Positions 1 through 9,744 of a stretch of 64,000 nt of DNA are shown here, one piece after another (within the stretch, counting starts at the first letter, position 1; each line of letters begins with the position of its first letter). A program made the position numbers and the translations under genes. Source of the stretch: Paraphoma chrysanthemicola (Eukaryota; Ascomycota; Dothideomycetes; Pleosporales; Phaeosphaeriaceae); the NCBI GenBank assembly GCA_020744225.1, contig JAGMWG010000001.1, positions 3,782,001 through 3,846,000 of the forward strand, given 5' to 3'. The notes under the pieces are model-generated. The model did not search any database. It was not told the DNA's origin and was given only the letters and a program-made list of their open reading frames with translations.

Positions 1-2716
1 TTGGAGCATACGTCCAGACTGCCCCCAGTAGGTGGGGACACCAGAGTCATTGTCCTTTGTGCGGCCTCCCATTGTGAATGATGAACAAAACGATGAAAGC
101 TGGAGAGAGATACTGGGGGAGAATCCGCGGGATGGGGTTCAGCTTTAAACGATCAACATCAACCACCTCGAGGGTACTTCGGCGGATATCCAGCAAAGGC
201 CGCCTACTAGCCGATCCACACCAAACCCACATTTCTAGCAACTCGTCTGACACGTGGAGACGACTAGATAACGAGTTTTCCAGTATCTCGGGCTTGGCTT
301 GGTGTTGCAATGCTACATGGTTGTGACTGGCGGGAAAGGCGCAAGTGAACAGTGGAGATAAGGCGACCCAGCAGGGTTCGGCGGTGGAGCAAGACATCTT
401 GGACCAATCTTGAGGGGGAGCGGAGCGCGCTTGGGGTGGAACAAGAGCGCTCGGCAATGTTGGACTCTCGTCCTAGCCGAAGTATTGTGCGCCTTGCGTC
501 ATAGCTCGAAAGTGGATTTGATTGCTTAACTGGAGGTTCCGAATGAATGCTCGACGCTTAGGTGCGGGAAGGGCCTAACGCCTGGTCCGAAAGTGAGTGT
601 AGGTATTGCTACGGGAGAGACTTTTTGCCCGACCACGGGCAGCGACGTCATCACAAGGATCGAAAAGAGAAGAGATTGTTGCAAAAGCTCTTCGCTCTAC
701 AAAACCATCGGCGGAGCGTACGCCCGTGTTCTTCACGTGGGGAAAATTACTCCTCTCAACATCTCCATCTCTACGTCATTCTTGGAGCATCCCATGCAGG
801 GTCGGAGCGGCCGTGCACTTGCGGCTCAGCAGCCTCTTCGACTTGGCGCCGATCTTGTCCGATTGGGATGGCTCCCGAGAACGTTCAAACACACGTTGGG
901 AGCAGCGGTGACGGAATGACATTGAGCGCTCGGCTACGCTATGATAAAAACATGCCAACGCTCAGTCGCAGAGGGAAGCAAAGCCGGCGAACAAGACGTC
1001 ATTGCGGGAGGATCGTGGTATCGATCGATACCGAGGTTCGCGCACGGACTTTCACTCTCGAGGTAGATATTTGGTGCGAAGTACAGTGGATAGCTGACAT
1101 GACTTCCTCTTCCCGCGGTTGCCAGTTTCACTCGTGTCAGCCAGGTCTGGCGGCTACTCGGACGCGGACGAGAAGTCTCTTGCATGAAGGAGTGCATGTT
1201 GATCAGCGAGCTGCAGACAGATTGGGGCACGAATGAGGCTAGTGTGCCGAGGCTGCTTACCTACGCACGCTTTCGGATCAGCCTAATCAGGAAAAGCCGG
1301 CAAACACAACTTCCCACTTCCTCCGCATAACCGTTCATCCCTCCATCGATTTCATGGATAGTTCCGGTGTCAATTTCCCGACTAGCCAACATGAAAGGCC
1401 TAGTAGGCTCCCCAGTCACCTGAAAGATCCTTCGAATGTCCTACAGGATCTTCTCATTCTCCGACTGCCTCACAACGACTGGCCGCGTTGAATGGATGCG
1501 AAAAGTACAAATGGGTGGAGGTCACTCCAGCCCAAGACTTACCGATTCGCTTCTGTTGTCAATCTGTTTCTCGTAATAAAGTGCACAATAGCTGCAAGAA
1601 CCACGAAAATGGTAGACCAGCTTTCAGACTTTAGGCGGCGACATGATAGCCACCGTAGAGATGATGGCAACAACCCATTATAGCATCTTGGACGGACGAG
1701 GGCTACCGCATCAGAATCATTCCCTGCAACACCTCTTGCACTCCCATCAACGCCACGCTTCTGATGGTTTGCATAAGTCGCACCACGTCTCCCTCGCATC
1801 CACATGTTCGTTTCTCTGTTTCCTGCTTTCAGTTTCCTTCCATATACGAGCAGGTCCGACTTAGGTACTGTCTTACCTCCAGTTCCTCTCTTGATCTCCC
1901 TCGTGACACCTAAAGCTCGACGAGTGAGAAGAGAAACCATGCTGACCCACCCACGCTTTCCAGTCTGACGCTTATGACCCGGGCTGGGCCCGCTTCTTCA
2001 CTGGTACCAGAGGTCCATCTTTGGGATGTATCGGCGTTTGCACTACTAGATACGTCTAGGGCACATGCGACCCGGCGGTTGAGACCGGTTCCAGACAAGT
2101 GCCAACACCGAACAGACCCGCAAGATGGCAGGCCTCATCTGTGTCACGTCGAATACCTTTCGCGGTGAATCAAGCACCCTTGAGTAAGGGCTGGTTGGCG
2201 TAGGGTGCTTCAACGAGTTTTTCCGATCAACAAGATCGAAGCCGATCTGCATGGAATTCCTAATTTTCGCTATTGCGCATTATTGCGTTCATGTCAACGA
2301 TAAGCATCTGCTCTGAAATGGAGCGATGTAATGACAGCTCTAAGGAATGCTTCGGGTATGGGAGCTCTAAATTGAGGGTGGCATCGGTACGGGAAGACCA
2401 ATCGTGTCTGGTATCGAGTGTGTGTGGAAGACGTACACGGAAAGAAAGAAATTGTGCAGAGGCAGAAGTACACAGCGCGGGCCCCGGACTGGGGAATCTT
2501 GTGGATACGGTGGATCGCACTCCAGTTGCGGAGTTACCGGCCGGGAAGAATTATAAGTGGGCGTGCAAGGAAGTGAAATAGCGTACTGTTTAAGGAAGGA
2601 AGGTGAATGGATGTTACTCGCCGCTGTACCTTTGTGTCAAACGATAGCACTGCTTCAGATCATTATGCGGTTCACTGTGGAATTATCGTAGGTTAATCGC
2701 GTCGTGAACCTTGATT
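1..2716. other. No supportable gene (left flank)
   Basis: Several open frames of 60-220 codons exist here, the longest at 562-1236 on plus and 1539-1940 on minus. None shows a domain, a plausible start context, a signal peptide or a splice pattern that joins frames into something recognisable. Their residue composition (rich in Arg, Ser, His and Cys) looks like chance reading of non-coding DNA. The right end probably carries the 3' UTR of the DUF2237 gene that terminates at 2717. A lineage-specific or non-coding transcript cannot be excluded. Confidence 0.5.
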
Positions 2717-3484
2717 CTACTCCTTGTCTACAGCAAACTTCTTCAAATCCTCTAGTTTGATGCCTTCCAACGCCCGCTCGTTCGTAGCCTTTAGCACGAT
2801 CTTCGGGACCTTTTTATCATCGTCTCCCGTTCGCGCCTCAAATGCTTCTTTCCACCTGCTCACGCATAGACACCATTTACATCCGTCTGTGAGACCGGCT
2901 TGGCGCAAATCGTTTCCACGAGCAGCACTAAAATCTAGGAACTCGTTGGTCACGATTCCTAATTAGGATGTTAGTAATGCTTCAGAGGACAGTACGCAGA
3001 TTTAGGAATAAACATACCTGCAACAGAGTGGTTTCCTGCGTCGGCACGGGGTGCTTCGCAGTATCCGGTGCGCATGAAGCCCGTCAATGGGCGAGTTGAG
3101 TGTAGAGCCAGTGGCTGCTTGAAGACTGCATTTATAGTCAGCCACGACCCTGTTCGAATATCGACGTTGTTCAACATTCGATTGGGGACTGGACATAAGT
3201 AAACAGATTTGATGTCATTATAGCGTGCTTCGCTGTATTGAGATGCAATCGTTTCCCAGGCGCAATATCAGACCAGGTTTGTTGAGGCCAGTCATAATTT
3301 TTGGCAGCCATCTCCAAATTGTGCAAAGTGAACCATCCCAATACATACCATTTCTCTCCATACTTCCCAGCACTTTGTCCCCAATCTTAATCTGGATATC
3401 GTGAACCTGAGCGTACTGCCGCGTCGCAGCCGGCGTTCGAGACAAGAAAGGTAAACCCGAGATGATGGAGCGTAAAAAACGCAT
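2717..3484 (-). CDS. DUF2237 family protein, three exons, possibly mitochondrial
   Basis: I join exons 3484-3349, 3125-3018 and 2958-2717, giving about 161 aa. Both introns have GTATGT donors, and a TACTAAC-like branch site precedes the second acceptor. The joined product reads RNVFKQPLALHSTRPLTGF, then MRTGYCEAPRADAGNHSVAG, then IVTNEFLDFSAARGNDLRQA and KWCLCVSRWKEAFEA. This is the full DUF2237 signature, including the conserved Cys-Thr/Ser-Pro-Thr-Gly and WCLCVSRWKEA blocks. DUF2237 is a small family best known from bacteria, without assigned biochemistry. The first ~45 residues begin MRFLRSIISGLPFLSRTPAA, which is Arg-rich, amphipathic and without acidic residues, so a mitochondrial presequence is plausible. 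The start at 3484 was chosen for this reason; the frame is open upstream to 3730. Confidence 0.85.
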
Positions 3485-3912
3485 GTGTGTTGTATTCGAG
3501 ATGGCGAGGACCTCGGATGAAATATGTCTAATGCTCAAGATGGCGTCAAGCGCGGAGATGAGGTTAGCGTTGGGTGTGGTGTAGAAAGACTGATTGGTGG
3601 GGCTTTCGACGAAAATGGATGATGTCAGGGTTGTAGGCGGAGGATGCTGATTGGTTGGATGGGACTGTGGGGTTCGGCGACTTTTTGGACGACGGCGCGC
3701 GAGAATCAACGACTTGTAAACATATTTCACATGCTTCGAAACTTTCTAGAGGTATGCTCGTAAGTACAATCCGACAGTACCCTTGCTCCAAGCACTCTTT
3801 TGATGCAGCACACTTCACACGAGTCGATTAGTGTGAACAGCGACACGTCAATTGAGCACCAACATCATGGACTTGTGAATTATATACATTCATTTTCAAT
3901 CATGAGTATACT

Positions 3913-5570
3913 CTATTCGAAGCTTTTGGCATCCTTCAAAGTTCTCAACATCCATCCCGGCCACCACTTCTCCTTACATCCATCCTCTTTCCCATCTCCA
4001 CCATAAGCCCCCTTCACGAACCCCTCCCCATACCTATTCACCATTCCCTCCAATGTGACTTCCGGCAAGCTTCCAATCCACCAACTCTCATTTTCCACCA
4101 AGAACATTAACACCGACCAATGCGCATATACGTCCAGCGCCAGTGCTTGTGTGTGGGTCAGTTCTATCGGAAGGCATGGAGTTTCCAGCCGCTGATCGAG
4201 TAGTGGAAGAACGAAATCGAAATATGATTGTGGGACACGGATTAGGAACGTGAGGAAGAAGCGCGTGAGTGCGTGTGTTGGATGCGGGGAGTCGGAGGAA
4301 AGCGCAAACGAGTGGCGGGCGAAGGCGCCGAGTGGAGAAGAGAGCTGCAAGGAGGCTCTGGTTGCAATTTCCGGCCATTGTCCCTCTGGTGAAGCTGTCG
4401 AAGGTTTTGCTTCTAGCCCTGCCGATTTAAGGTACTCCAGGACTTCGATTGCCGCCCTACACGCGGCGATCTCTTCATCGTTCTGATCGTAACGGGAAGA
4501 ACAAAAATCCAGATGTCGTCGTAGCCGCAAGAACGCTACGTCGCTCGTCTTAGCAACAATGGTGGTCATGAAATGTGTACGGGACAGCGTAGGAGACCAT
4601 AATTCTGTAGCCGATGCTTGCACTGTTGTAGACTCCGCGCTGAGGGTTGGAGAAAACTGCCATTGGGCGAGCGAACTGCCACTGTCTGGGCTCTGCAGCA
4701 AAGCCCTGACACCGCGCATAATGACTGTCACATCTCTTGGGGTCGATTCTAACCTCTTCCTCGCCGCGCGCGCGCCACTCCCAGTGTTCTTCGATATCCA
4801 GTGATTGATTTGCTGACTCGCAGTTGCGAAAGGAACAAGTAGTAGCGCACTCGCGACAAGCGGTTCGAGCTCAATCTCTGATCTGAACATCGCTACACGC
4901 ATACGCTCACTAGCGCTATTGTAATGCCGATAACCGGCCAGCAGGACTTTGTTCACGCCGGCTGGGTCTGGTGGGGGTTGTGAGAAAATCATGTTCCAGG
5001 CGATATGTGCAGCAGACACAGCGAGGAGAGCGTGATACACGGTGGAGTTGTGAAGAGCCAGAGCGGGTATGATCTGATGGAAGACTGTATGATCGGCGGT
5101 GGAGAAGCTCAGAGAAGAGCTTGTGTGATGGACGTAATACTGGTAGAGGTCGTCGTTGGATAATCCGATCACGGGGTCAATAAACGGCATCGGGCGTGCT
5201 CCTCCGATACTTGCTGGCTCGATGTGTGTTGAGGAACAGAAAGGCGACGACATGAAATGGTCCGAGTATGGTGAAGAACTTGGTGAAGGCGTGAATGTAT
5301 CTGTCGCTAAGTACGATTTATTGATGTTGGTGTTGTCTCTTTTCGCAGCGAATCGCGGTGTTATTGGGTAGACACATGTTTCGAGACCTAGGACACATTT
5401 CGTGCACGCAGGTCGTGTCTCGTCGCACTTGTGTATGCTGGTCAGCCTCTAATCTTTCAGTAGCCACAAGTACAAACCTTGACTCTACGTCTTTTGCATT
5501 CGAAACATCCAGTCCGTGATTTGGTATGGTGCCTTCTCGTTGCCTTAACGTTCTGATTTGTTGGAGACAT
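3913..5570 (-). CDS. Zn(II)2Cys6 transcription factor with fungal_trans_2-type domain
   Basis: Exons 5570-5478 and 5427-3913 give 535 aa. The first 31-codon exon ends GCFECKRRRVK and the second opens CDETRPACTKCVLGLETCVY. Joining them in phase 0 recreates a complete binuclear zinc cluster (Cys-X2-Cys-X6-Cys, then Cys-X2-Cys-X6-Cys), so the intron lies inside the DNA-binding motif. The ~450 remaining residues have the helical, leucine-rich make-up of the DUF3468/fungal_trans_2 regulatory region (for example the VYHALLAVSAAHIAWN block and the C-terminal AHWSVLMFLVENESWW block). Family knowledge makes this a sequence-specific nuclear regulator. Its targets are unknown and no metabolic cluster surrounds it; the adjacent secreted hydrolase is one possible target, which is inference only. 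Confidence 0.88.
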
Positions 5571-6379
5571 GATTCTTGCACCGGCTGAGTATTCTTCTCA
5601 AGATCCAGGATGAGGAATAATATATGTCTCGATTGTTGAGGTTGCACTATGACTGACGGCCGTAGGGCTGAGGCTGAGTAACAAAGCCGCATGCCCTTCC
5701 CTCTTTCGGCAGTCACTCTTGGCGTAAGCGACACCGCCACCACGGGCTGACCAGATTTGTCATGCCTGCGAGTTGCCTAAGGAGTGTAATTCCTGCGAGA
5801 TTTCAACGATTAAGCCTTAAGAGTCATAGCAATTACACTTCTGTACCTTTGTAGCTCCGACATGACGGAATATTCTTCCCATTCGCAGCTTTGTTTACGG
5901 GCAACGCAGATAGATGCGGACGCTGCCAGAGTACCATAGACATCTTTAATACAACAGCCAAGAGGCGTTCAGCGTGTTGTAAATATTATGCTGCAGACGT
6001 AAAAGCATGCGAAGGTGTTCAGGAGTCTTCTACTAGAGATTTCAAGTAGCAGTAGAACGTCATCAACTGTGTGAAGGGCGCAGCTTTTGAGATCGAGTCC
6101 GATATGTATTAGCATGACTCGGCGCATGTTTGGTACTGGTCTCACTAGGAGGCGCCGCATTAAGACAAATGAACCAGAGGTCAAAATCAAGAAAATACGA
6201 ATTCTAAAGTCTAATTACAACATCGTCCCCAAAAAAAGTCAAACTCAAGCCACCCCAAGATTCATCTCGACGACCGCAGCGATCCAAACACACTCGAGAT
6301 CCTTCATCCCCTACGACCCCAACTCCAGCCTTCCTATATTATACCACATTGCCTACTCAATCTCCATATCAATCCCACT
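5571..6379. other. Intergenic, 5' region of the Zn2Cys6 gene
   Basis: About 0.8 kb lies between the transcription-factor start and the hydrolase stop. The only open frames (such as 5969-6190 minus and 6087-6410 plus) have no family resemblance and are treated as chance. It should hold the regulator's promoter and the hydrolase 3' UTR. I see no RNA gene or repeat. Confidence 0.4.
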
Positions 6380-7561
6380 TTACAACCCGTTCCTGCCCAA
6401 AAAGTCATAGCTCAACTGGAACCCCGCAGTCGAATTTTTGTGCAACGGCAACGCATGCCCAGTATTTGGCTGAATCACCACCTCAATCGCACTCGCGTTT
6501 GGCCAAGTCGCTTTCAACTCCTCCACCTTCGCTAAGTCCTTACAATCGCCGCGGCAAATATAAAAGTCGCGCTCAGGCAGCAAATACTGCACCGGCCCCT
6601 TGAACCCCAAGCCGACTTTTCCAAGTAGCCAAAAAGCACTCGCAAATTCGCCAATGGGGACGGGCTGCTTGATTGAGTCTCCGTACGCGAGAAGTTCGGG
6701 CGTGAATGCAGTGCTGGTATTTCCGCCAAAGAAGATGTTCTGGATGCCGTTTTCTTTACAAACGACGTATCCGCTAGGGCGATTGTATTGTTTGCCAGCG
6801 TATTCGACACTAAACGTCGTGGATCCGGTGCTTGCGAGTAGTAATGAGAAGAGGTAGCCAGTAATGATTCCGCCGTCGGTGAGGTTGGGGTATGTGGCGA
6901 GGAAAGCGGAGGTCAGGAAGGAGCCGAAGCTATGGCCGATGTGGACGATTTTACTTGGCTTTGCGAGATTGTCGAAGGCGGGCATGCTTGGACGTGCGTG
7001 GGATGCGAAGTCGTAAAGTGACCCGTTGCGCGCCATGAGGGTGAGTTGGCGGAGAATTTCGAGCTCGAGGGGGGCTTGGACGACGGTGTAGGCGTCTGGG
7101 TGGTCAGATTGGCCGACGCCGAGGCGGTCGTATGTCAGGATAGAATAGCCTGCTTTGAGAGTGGCGTCGACATAGGAGTGGTCCTTGGGCTGGTATTCAG
7201 AATCCCAGTAGCGAGAATCGTAGTGCACACCATGAGTCGCAATCTGGATTACATCTTTCTTCTTTGAAGACTTGGGCACGCAGAGTTGGGCGTGGATTTT
7301 GAAGGTTCCAGAAGTGGTTGTGTTCTGTATAATGTTTTCTAAGCCGTGCGGAGTGTTCCTTGTGGCGTCGTAGATTGCCCAAGCAGTCGCATCGAGGTCG
7401 TTGTTGACGCGTGGGATATCGTAGACAGCACTTGGGGCGGTAGCAAATACTGGAATGTCGAATTGCTTGCAGTATCCGTCTGGTCTCTCTCGAGACTGGA
7501 CGGGCGAACCTGAGACGATGGGGAGGAGAAGCAGGGCAAGTGTAAGCATCTTTGCGGCCAC
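6380..7561 (-). CDS. Secreted alpha/beta hydrolase
   Basis: This single-exon gene encodes 393 aa. The N-terminus MAAKMLTLALLLLPIVSGSP is a classical signal peptide with predicted cleavage after VSGS or nearby. The alpha/beta-hydrolase features are visible. An oxyanion HG is at 110-111 (ATHGVHYDSRYW), the nucleophile elbow GHSFGS at 209-214 has Ser211, a likely acid is Asp332 in PERDFYIC, and the catalytic His369 is in NTGHALPLH. Several NxS/T sequons and six or more cysteines fit an extracellular enzyme. Substrate cannot be told; lipase/esterase or polyester-type hydrolases are options. The start is well supported by the signal peptide and by a TATA box about 110 bp upstream. Confidence 0.88.
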   Translation of the reverse strand: MAAKMLTLALLLLPIVSGSPVQSRERPDGYCKQFDIPVFATAPSAVYDIPRVNNDLDATAWAIYDATRNTPHGLENIIQNTTTSGTFKIHAQLCVPKSSKKKDVIQIATHGVHYDSRYWDSEYQPKDHSYVDATLKAGYSILTYDRLGVGQSDHPDAYTVVQAPLELEILRQLTLMARNGSLYDFASHARPSMPAFDNLAKPSKIVHIGHSFGSFLTSAFLATYPNLTDGGIITGYLFSLLLASTGSTTFSVEYAGKQYNRPSGYVVCKENGIQNIFFGGNTSTAFTPELLAYGDSIKQPVPIGEFASAFWLLGKVGLGFKGPVQYLLPERDFYICRGDCKDLAKVEELKATWPNASAIEVVIQPNTGHALPLHKNSTAGFQLSYDFLGRNGL

Positions 7562-7666
7562 AACTACCCAGATATGCTCGAGATATGGAAGATGATGTGG
7601 AAAGTTGTGTTATGCTGCTCGAGGGAAGTGTGTTATGAGACTACTGAGAGGATAGGACAGACCTGG

Positions 7667-7673
7667 TTTTATA
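7667..7673 (-). promoter_or_regulatory. TATA box of the secreted hydrolase
   Basis: On the minus strand the sequence reads CTCTATAAAACC, a perfect TATAAAA. It lies 106-112 bp upstream of the hydrolase ATG at 7561, a normal distance for a filamentous fungus with a short 5' UTR. Confidence 0.55.
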
Positions 7674-8545
7674 GAGCTTGGAGTTCTAAAATAATAGCAC
7701 GCTGAGTGGATTCATACTGTACGTGACCTAGGTACGATGTACGAACGCGACGGACTATCACCTTTCGACTCGACGCTTGCCGGCTCAGCGTATTCTGCCT
7801 CGCACACCTGACATCACTTCGCCCAAAGCGCCACGACGCTCGAGGCGCATGGTGAGCCTCAGAGCTGACTACAGTCGGTGTAGCGAGTTATCTTGGCGAA
7901 GAATTTCCAAATGACTCTTCAGCCCCTTCCGGCGATCAAGTCCAATGTGGTCATGAAGTTGCACCCTAACATTTCTGGTAGACACTCATATACGCCTTCG
8001 TGTGGGTTTACCTCTGCAGTATAACAATTATAACATGACGAGGGCCTTGAGGCTATTGCAAACGCTATCTTTACTACTCCAGCGTTCGTATCTACCTGGC
8101 CTGCCGTAAACATCGTTGCAGATGGGTTCATCCACTGTCCTGCGAAATGGTTGAGTCGTAGCTGCGGACGCTTAGTTGGAGCCGCTAAAACGACCAGGGA
8201 CGTATCCAGTAGCGCGCGACAGGGGACGTATTCATCGACAACGCCACCAAGAATCTTAGCCAACAACTCTATTCCATCTGACAAGGGACGTAAATTATCA
8301 GCGAACGTGCACAGTATCTTCAGCCTCTAGTCGCGTGTACTTGCGTGAATGCGCACGAGAGCACAGCCGCCGCATTCATGGTCAACTGCTCCACACACCA
8401 CTGCATACAAGTGTAAGCGAGTAGAAACTCAAATTAAGCACATCTGACTCCCTACGCTGAGGCTGTCCGGTCATTGCACTGCCCACATGCATTCACATCC
8501 ATCACGTTACTTCGTACGAGCGTATTGTAGTAGAGACGGTGAAGG
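7674..8545. other. Intergenic between divergent hydrolase and microprotein genes
   Basis: The stretch is about 0.9 kb. A 121-codon frame on minus (7919-8284) contains a Cys-rich patch (SSCYNCYTAEV, YECLPEMLGCN) but has no recognisable family, signal peptide or splice partner. I do not call it a gene. The region presumably holds two divergent promoters. Confidence 0.4.
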
Positions 8546-8551
8546 TATATA
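8546..8551 (+). promoter_or_regulatory. Putative TATA box of the microprotein gene
   Basis: TATATA lies in GAAGGTATATATTTGC, about 220 bp upstream of the ATG at 8770. It is followed by a strongly pyrimidine-rich leader (8600-8765) typical of transcription-start and 5' UTR regions of filamentous fungi. Confidence 0.4.
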
Positions 8552-8769
8552 TTTGCTGGTACCTTTCTCACTTTTACGTTATCTACACAATCTACTATCA
8601 ATCCATCCATCAAACATATCATCTCAACTCAATCGCTTTTTAAAACACCAATTCTCGAATCTCAAGTCTCGAATCGAACAAACCCTTTACCTACCCGTCT
8701 TAGATACCCATCTTTACATCACACCCACACATCCATCCCTCTCTCCACCCCCTCCATCCACACCAACAA

Positions 8770-9081
8770 ATGGCCGCCCTAATCCTCGCCCTCTCCGTCG
8801 CAATCTACTTCTCCGGCAAACAAATCCACACCCACCGCAAAGCCAAACGCGCCGCCCAGCGCGGCGTGGTCGAAGAACTCTACCCTGCGGAAAAGGCAGT
8901 ACATCGCGATGCGAATGGGTCGAGACATGGACTGGACTCGGAGTTTGAGAAGGAGGGCGGAATGGGAGGGCAGCGGGAACATGGAGGGGAAGGAAGGAAT
9001 GGAGGAGATGAAAGGAGGGGGGATGGGAGGGTGGGGAATATGGTTGATAAGTGGAGGGGGAGGGTTGGGATGAAAGCTTGA
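8770..9081 (+). CDS. Small single-pass membrane protein, 103 aa
   Basis: I recognise no named family. The protein opens MAALILALSVAIYFSGKQIH, a short N-terminal hydrophobic helix that would serve as a signal anchor. A basic stretch follows (THRKAKRAAQR), then a polar tail that ends in a long Gly/Arg/Glu-rich low-complexity segment. This architecture (N-terminal helix, then a KxxKRxAQR-type juxtamembrane patch) is common among small conserved fungal proteins of unknown role. The ATG follows a pyrimidine-rich leader, which is why I prefer this frame to the overlapping frame 8487-8948. The Gly/Arg tail may be over-read if an intron is present. Confidence 0.5.
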   Translation: MAALILALSVAIYFSGKQIHTHRKAKRAAQRGVVEELYPAEKAVHRDANGSRHGLDSEFEKEGGMGGQREHGGEGRNGGDERRGDGRVGNMVDKWRGRVGMKA

Positions 9082-9744
9082 GGGCGGATCAGAAGTGGTT
9101 GGATGATAATTGGGGAATGGGACGGCGAATTGGATGGGATGAGTATGGCGCGAGTACAGAAGATGATGGTGGTTGCGTCGGTGCTACTTGTTAGTTGTAT
9201 TGGTTTAGATGAGCGTTTGTCTTGTGTCTTTTAGCGTTCATCTTCTTGTATGTATTTGTTTTTGTGTTGATTCACGAAGCCATTCTCCTTCATCTTTCCC
9301 TCGTCTACTAAACATCCCGTAGCTTCCCATGTACTACCAACTGACATTCCGGAAGTCGGTGGCATGCGTGTGATATGGTTCATTGTTATGAATTGCTCAA
9401 GCTAGGCTATCTAACATTTCGGGGGGGTATGATGGTTTGACTCGGACAGCGACTTTTATATAGTGCATTAACGTATCGTGAGCTTCATAAACACGGGTTG
9501 CACTAATGGCAGAGGCCCAGATATGAGATGTGGAGATGTGATCAAAAGCAGACAACGCCGAACCCAGATGCACCATCGCCAGTCCCATGCAAAACAGAAA
9601 TCACGTGTGGTAAATAATGGAAAAGCTCCTCCAACACCGTTTTGGGGGTATGCAAACTGCCGTCCTGATCCAGGGTAGGTCGTGGGTATAAATGCAGGCT
9701 GCTCGAGGCAGGGTATTCGTCCAGATTTCGCAAACATTTCTCGC
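9082..9744. other. Intergenic, convergent 3' regions
   Basis: This interval separates the stop of the microprotein from the stop of the ELL gene, two convergent ends. The short frames on both strands show no coding character. T-rich runs (9220-9270) fit 3' UTR and polyadenylation signals. Confidence 0.4.

Noticed and set aside
562..1236. 224-codon frame on plus near the left edge
   Set aside because: Composition is Arg/Ser/His/Cys-rich, with no domain and overlapping frames of similar length on both strands, which suggests chance.
7919..8284. 121-codon minus frame with a Cys-rich stretch
   Set aside because: No signal peptide, no family, no splice partner, and it lies in a divergent promoter interval.
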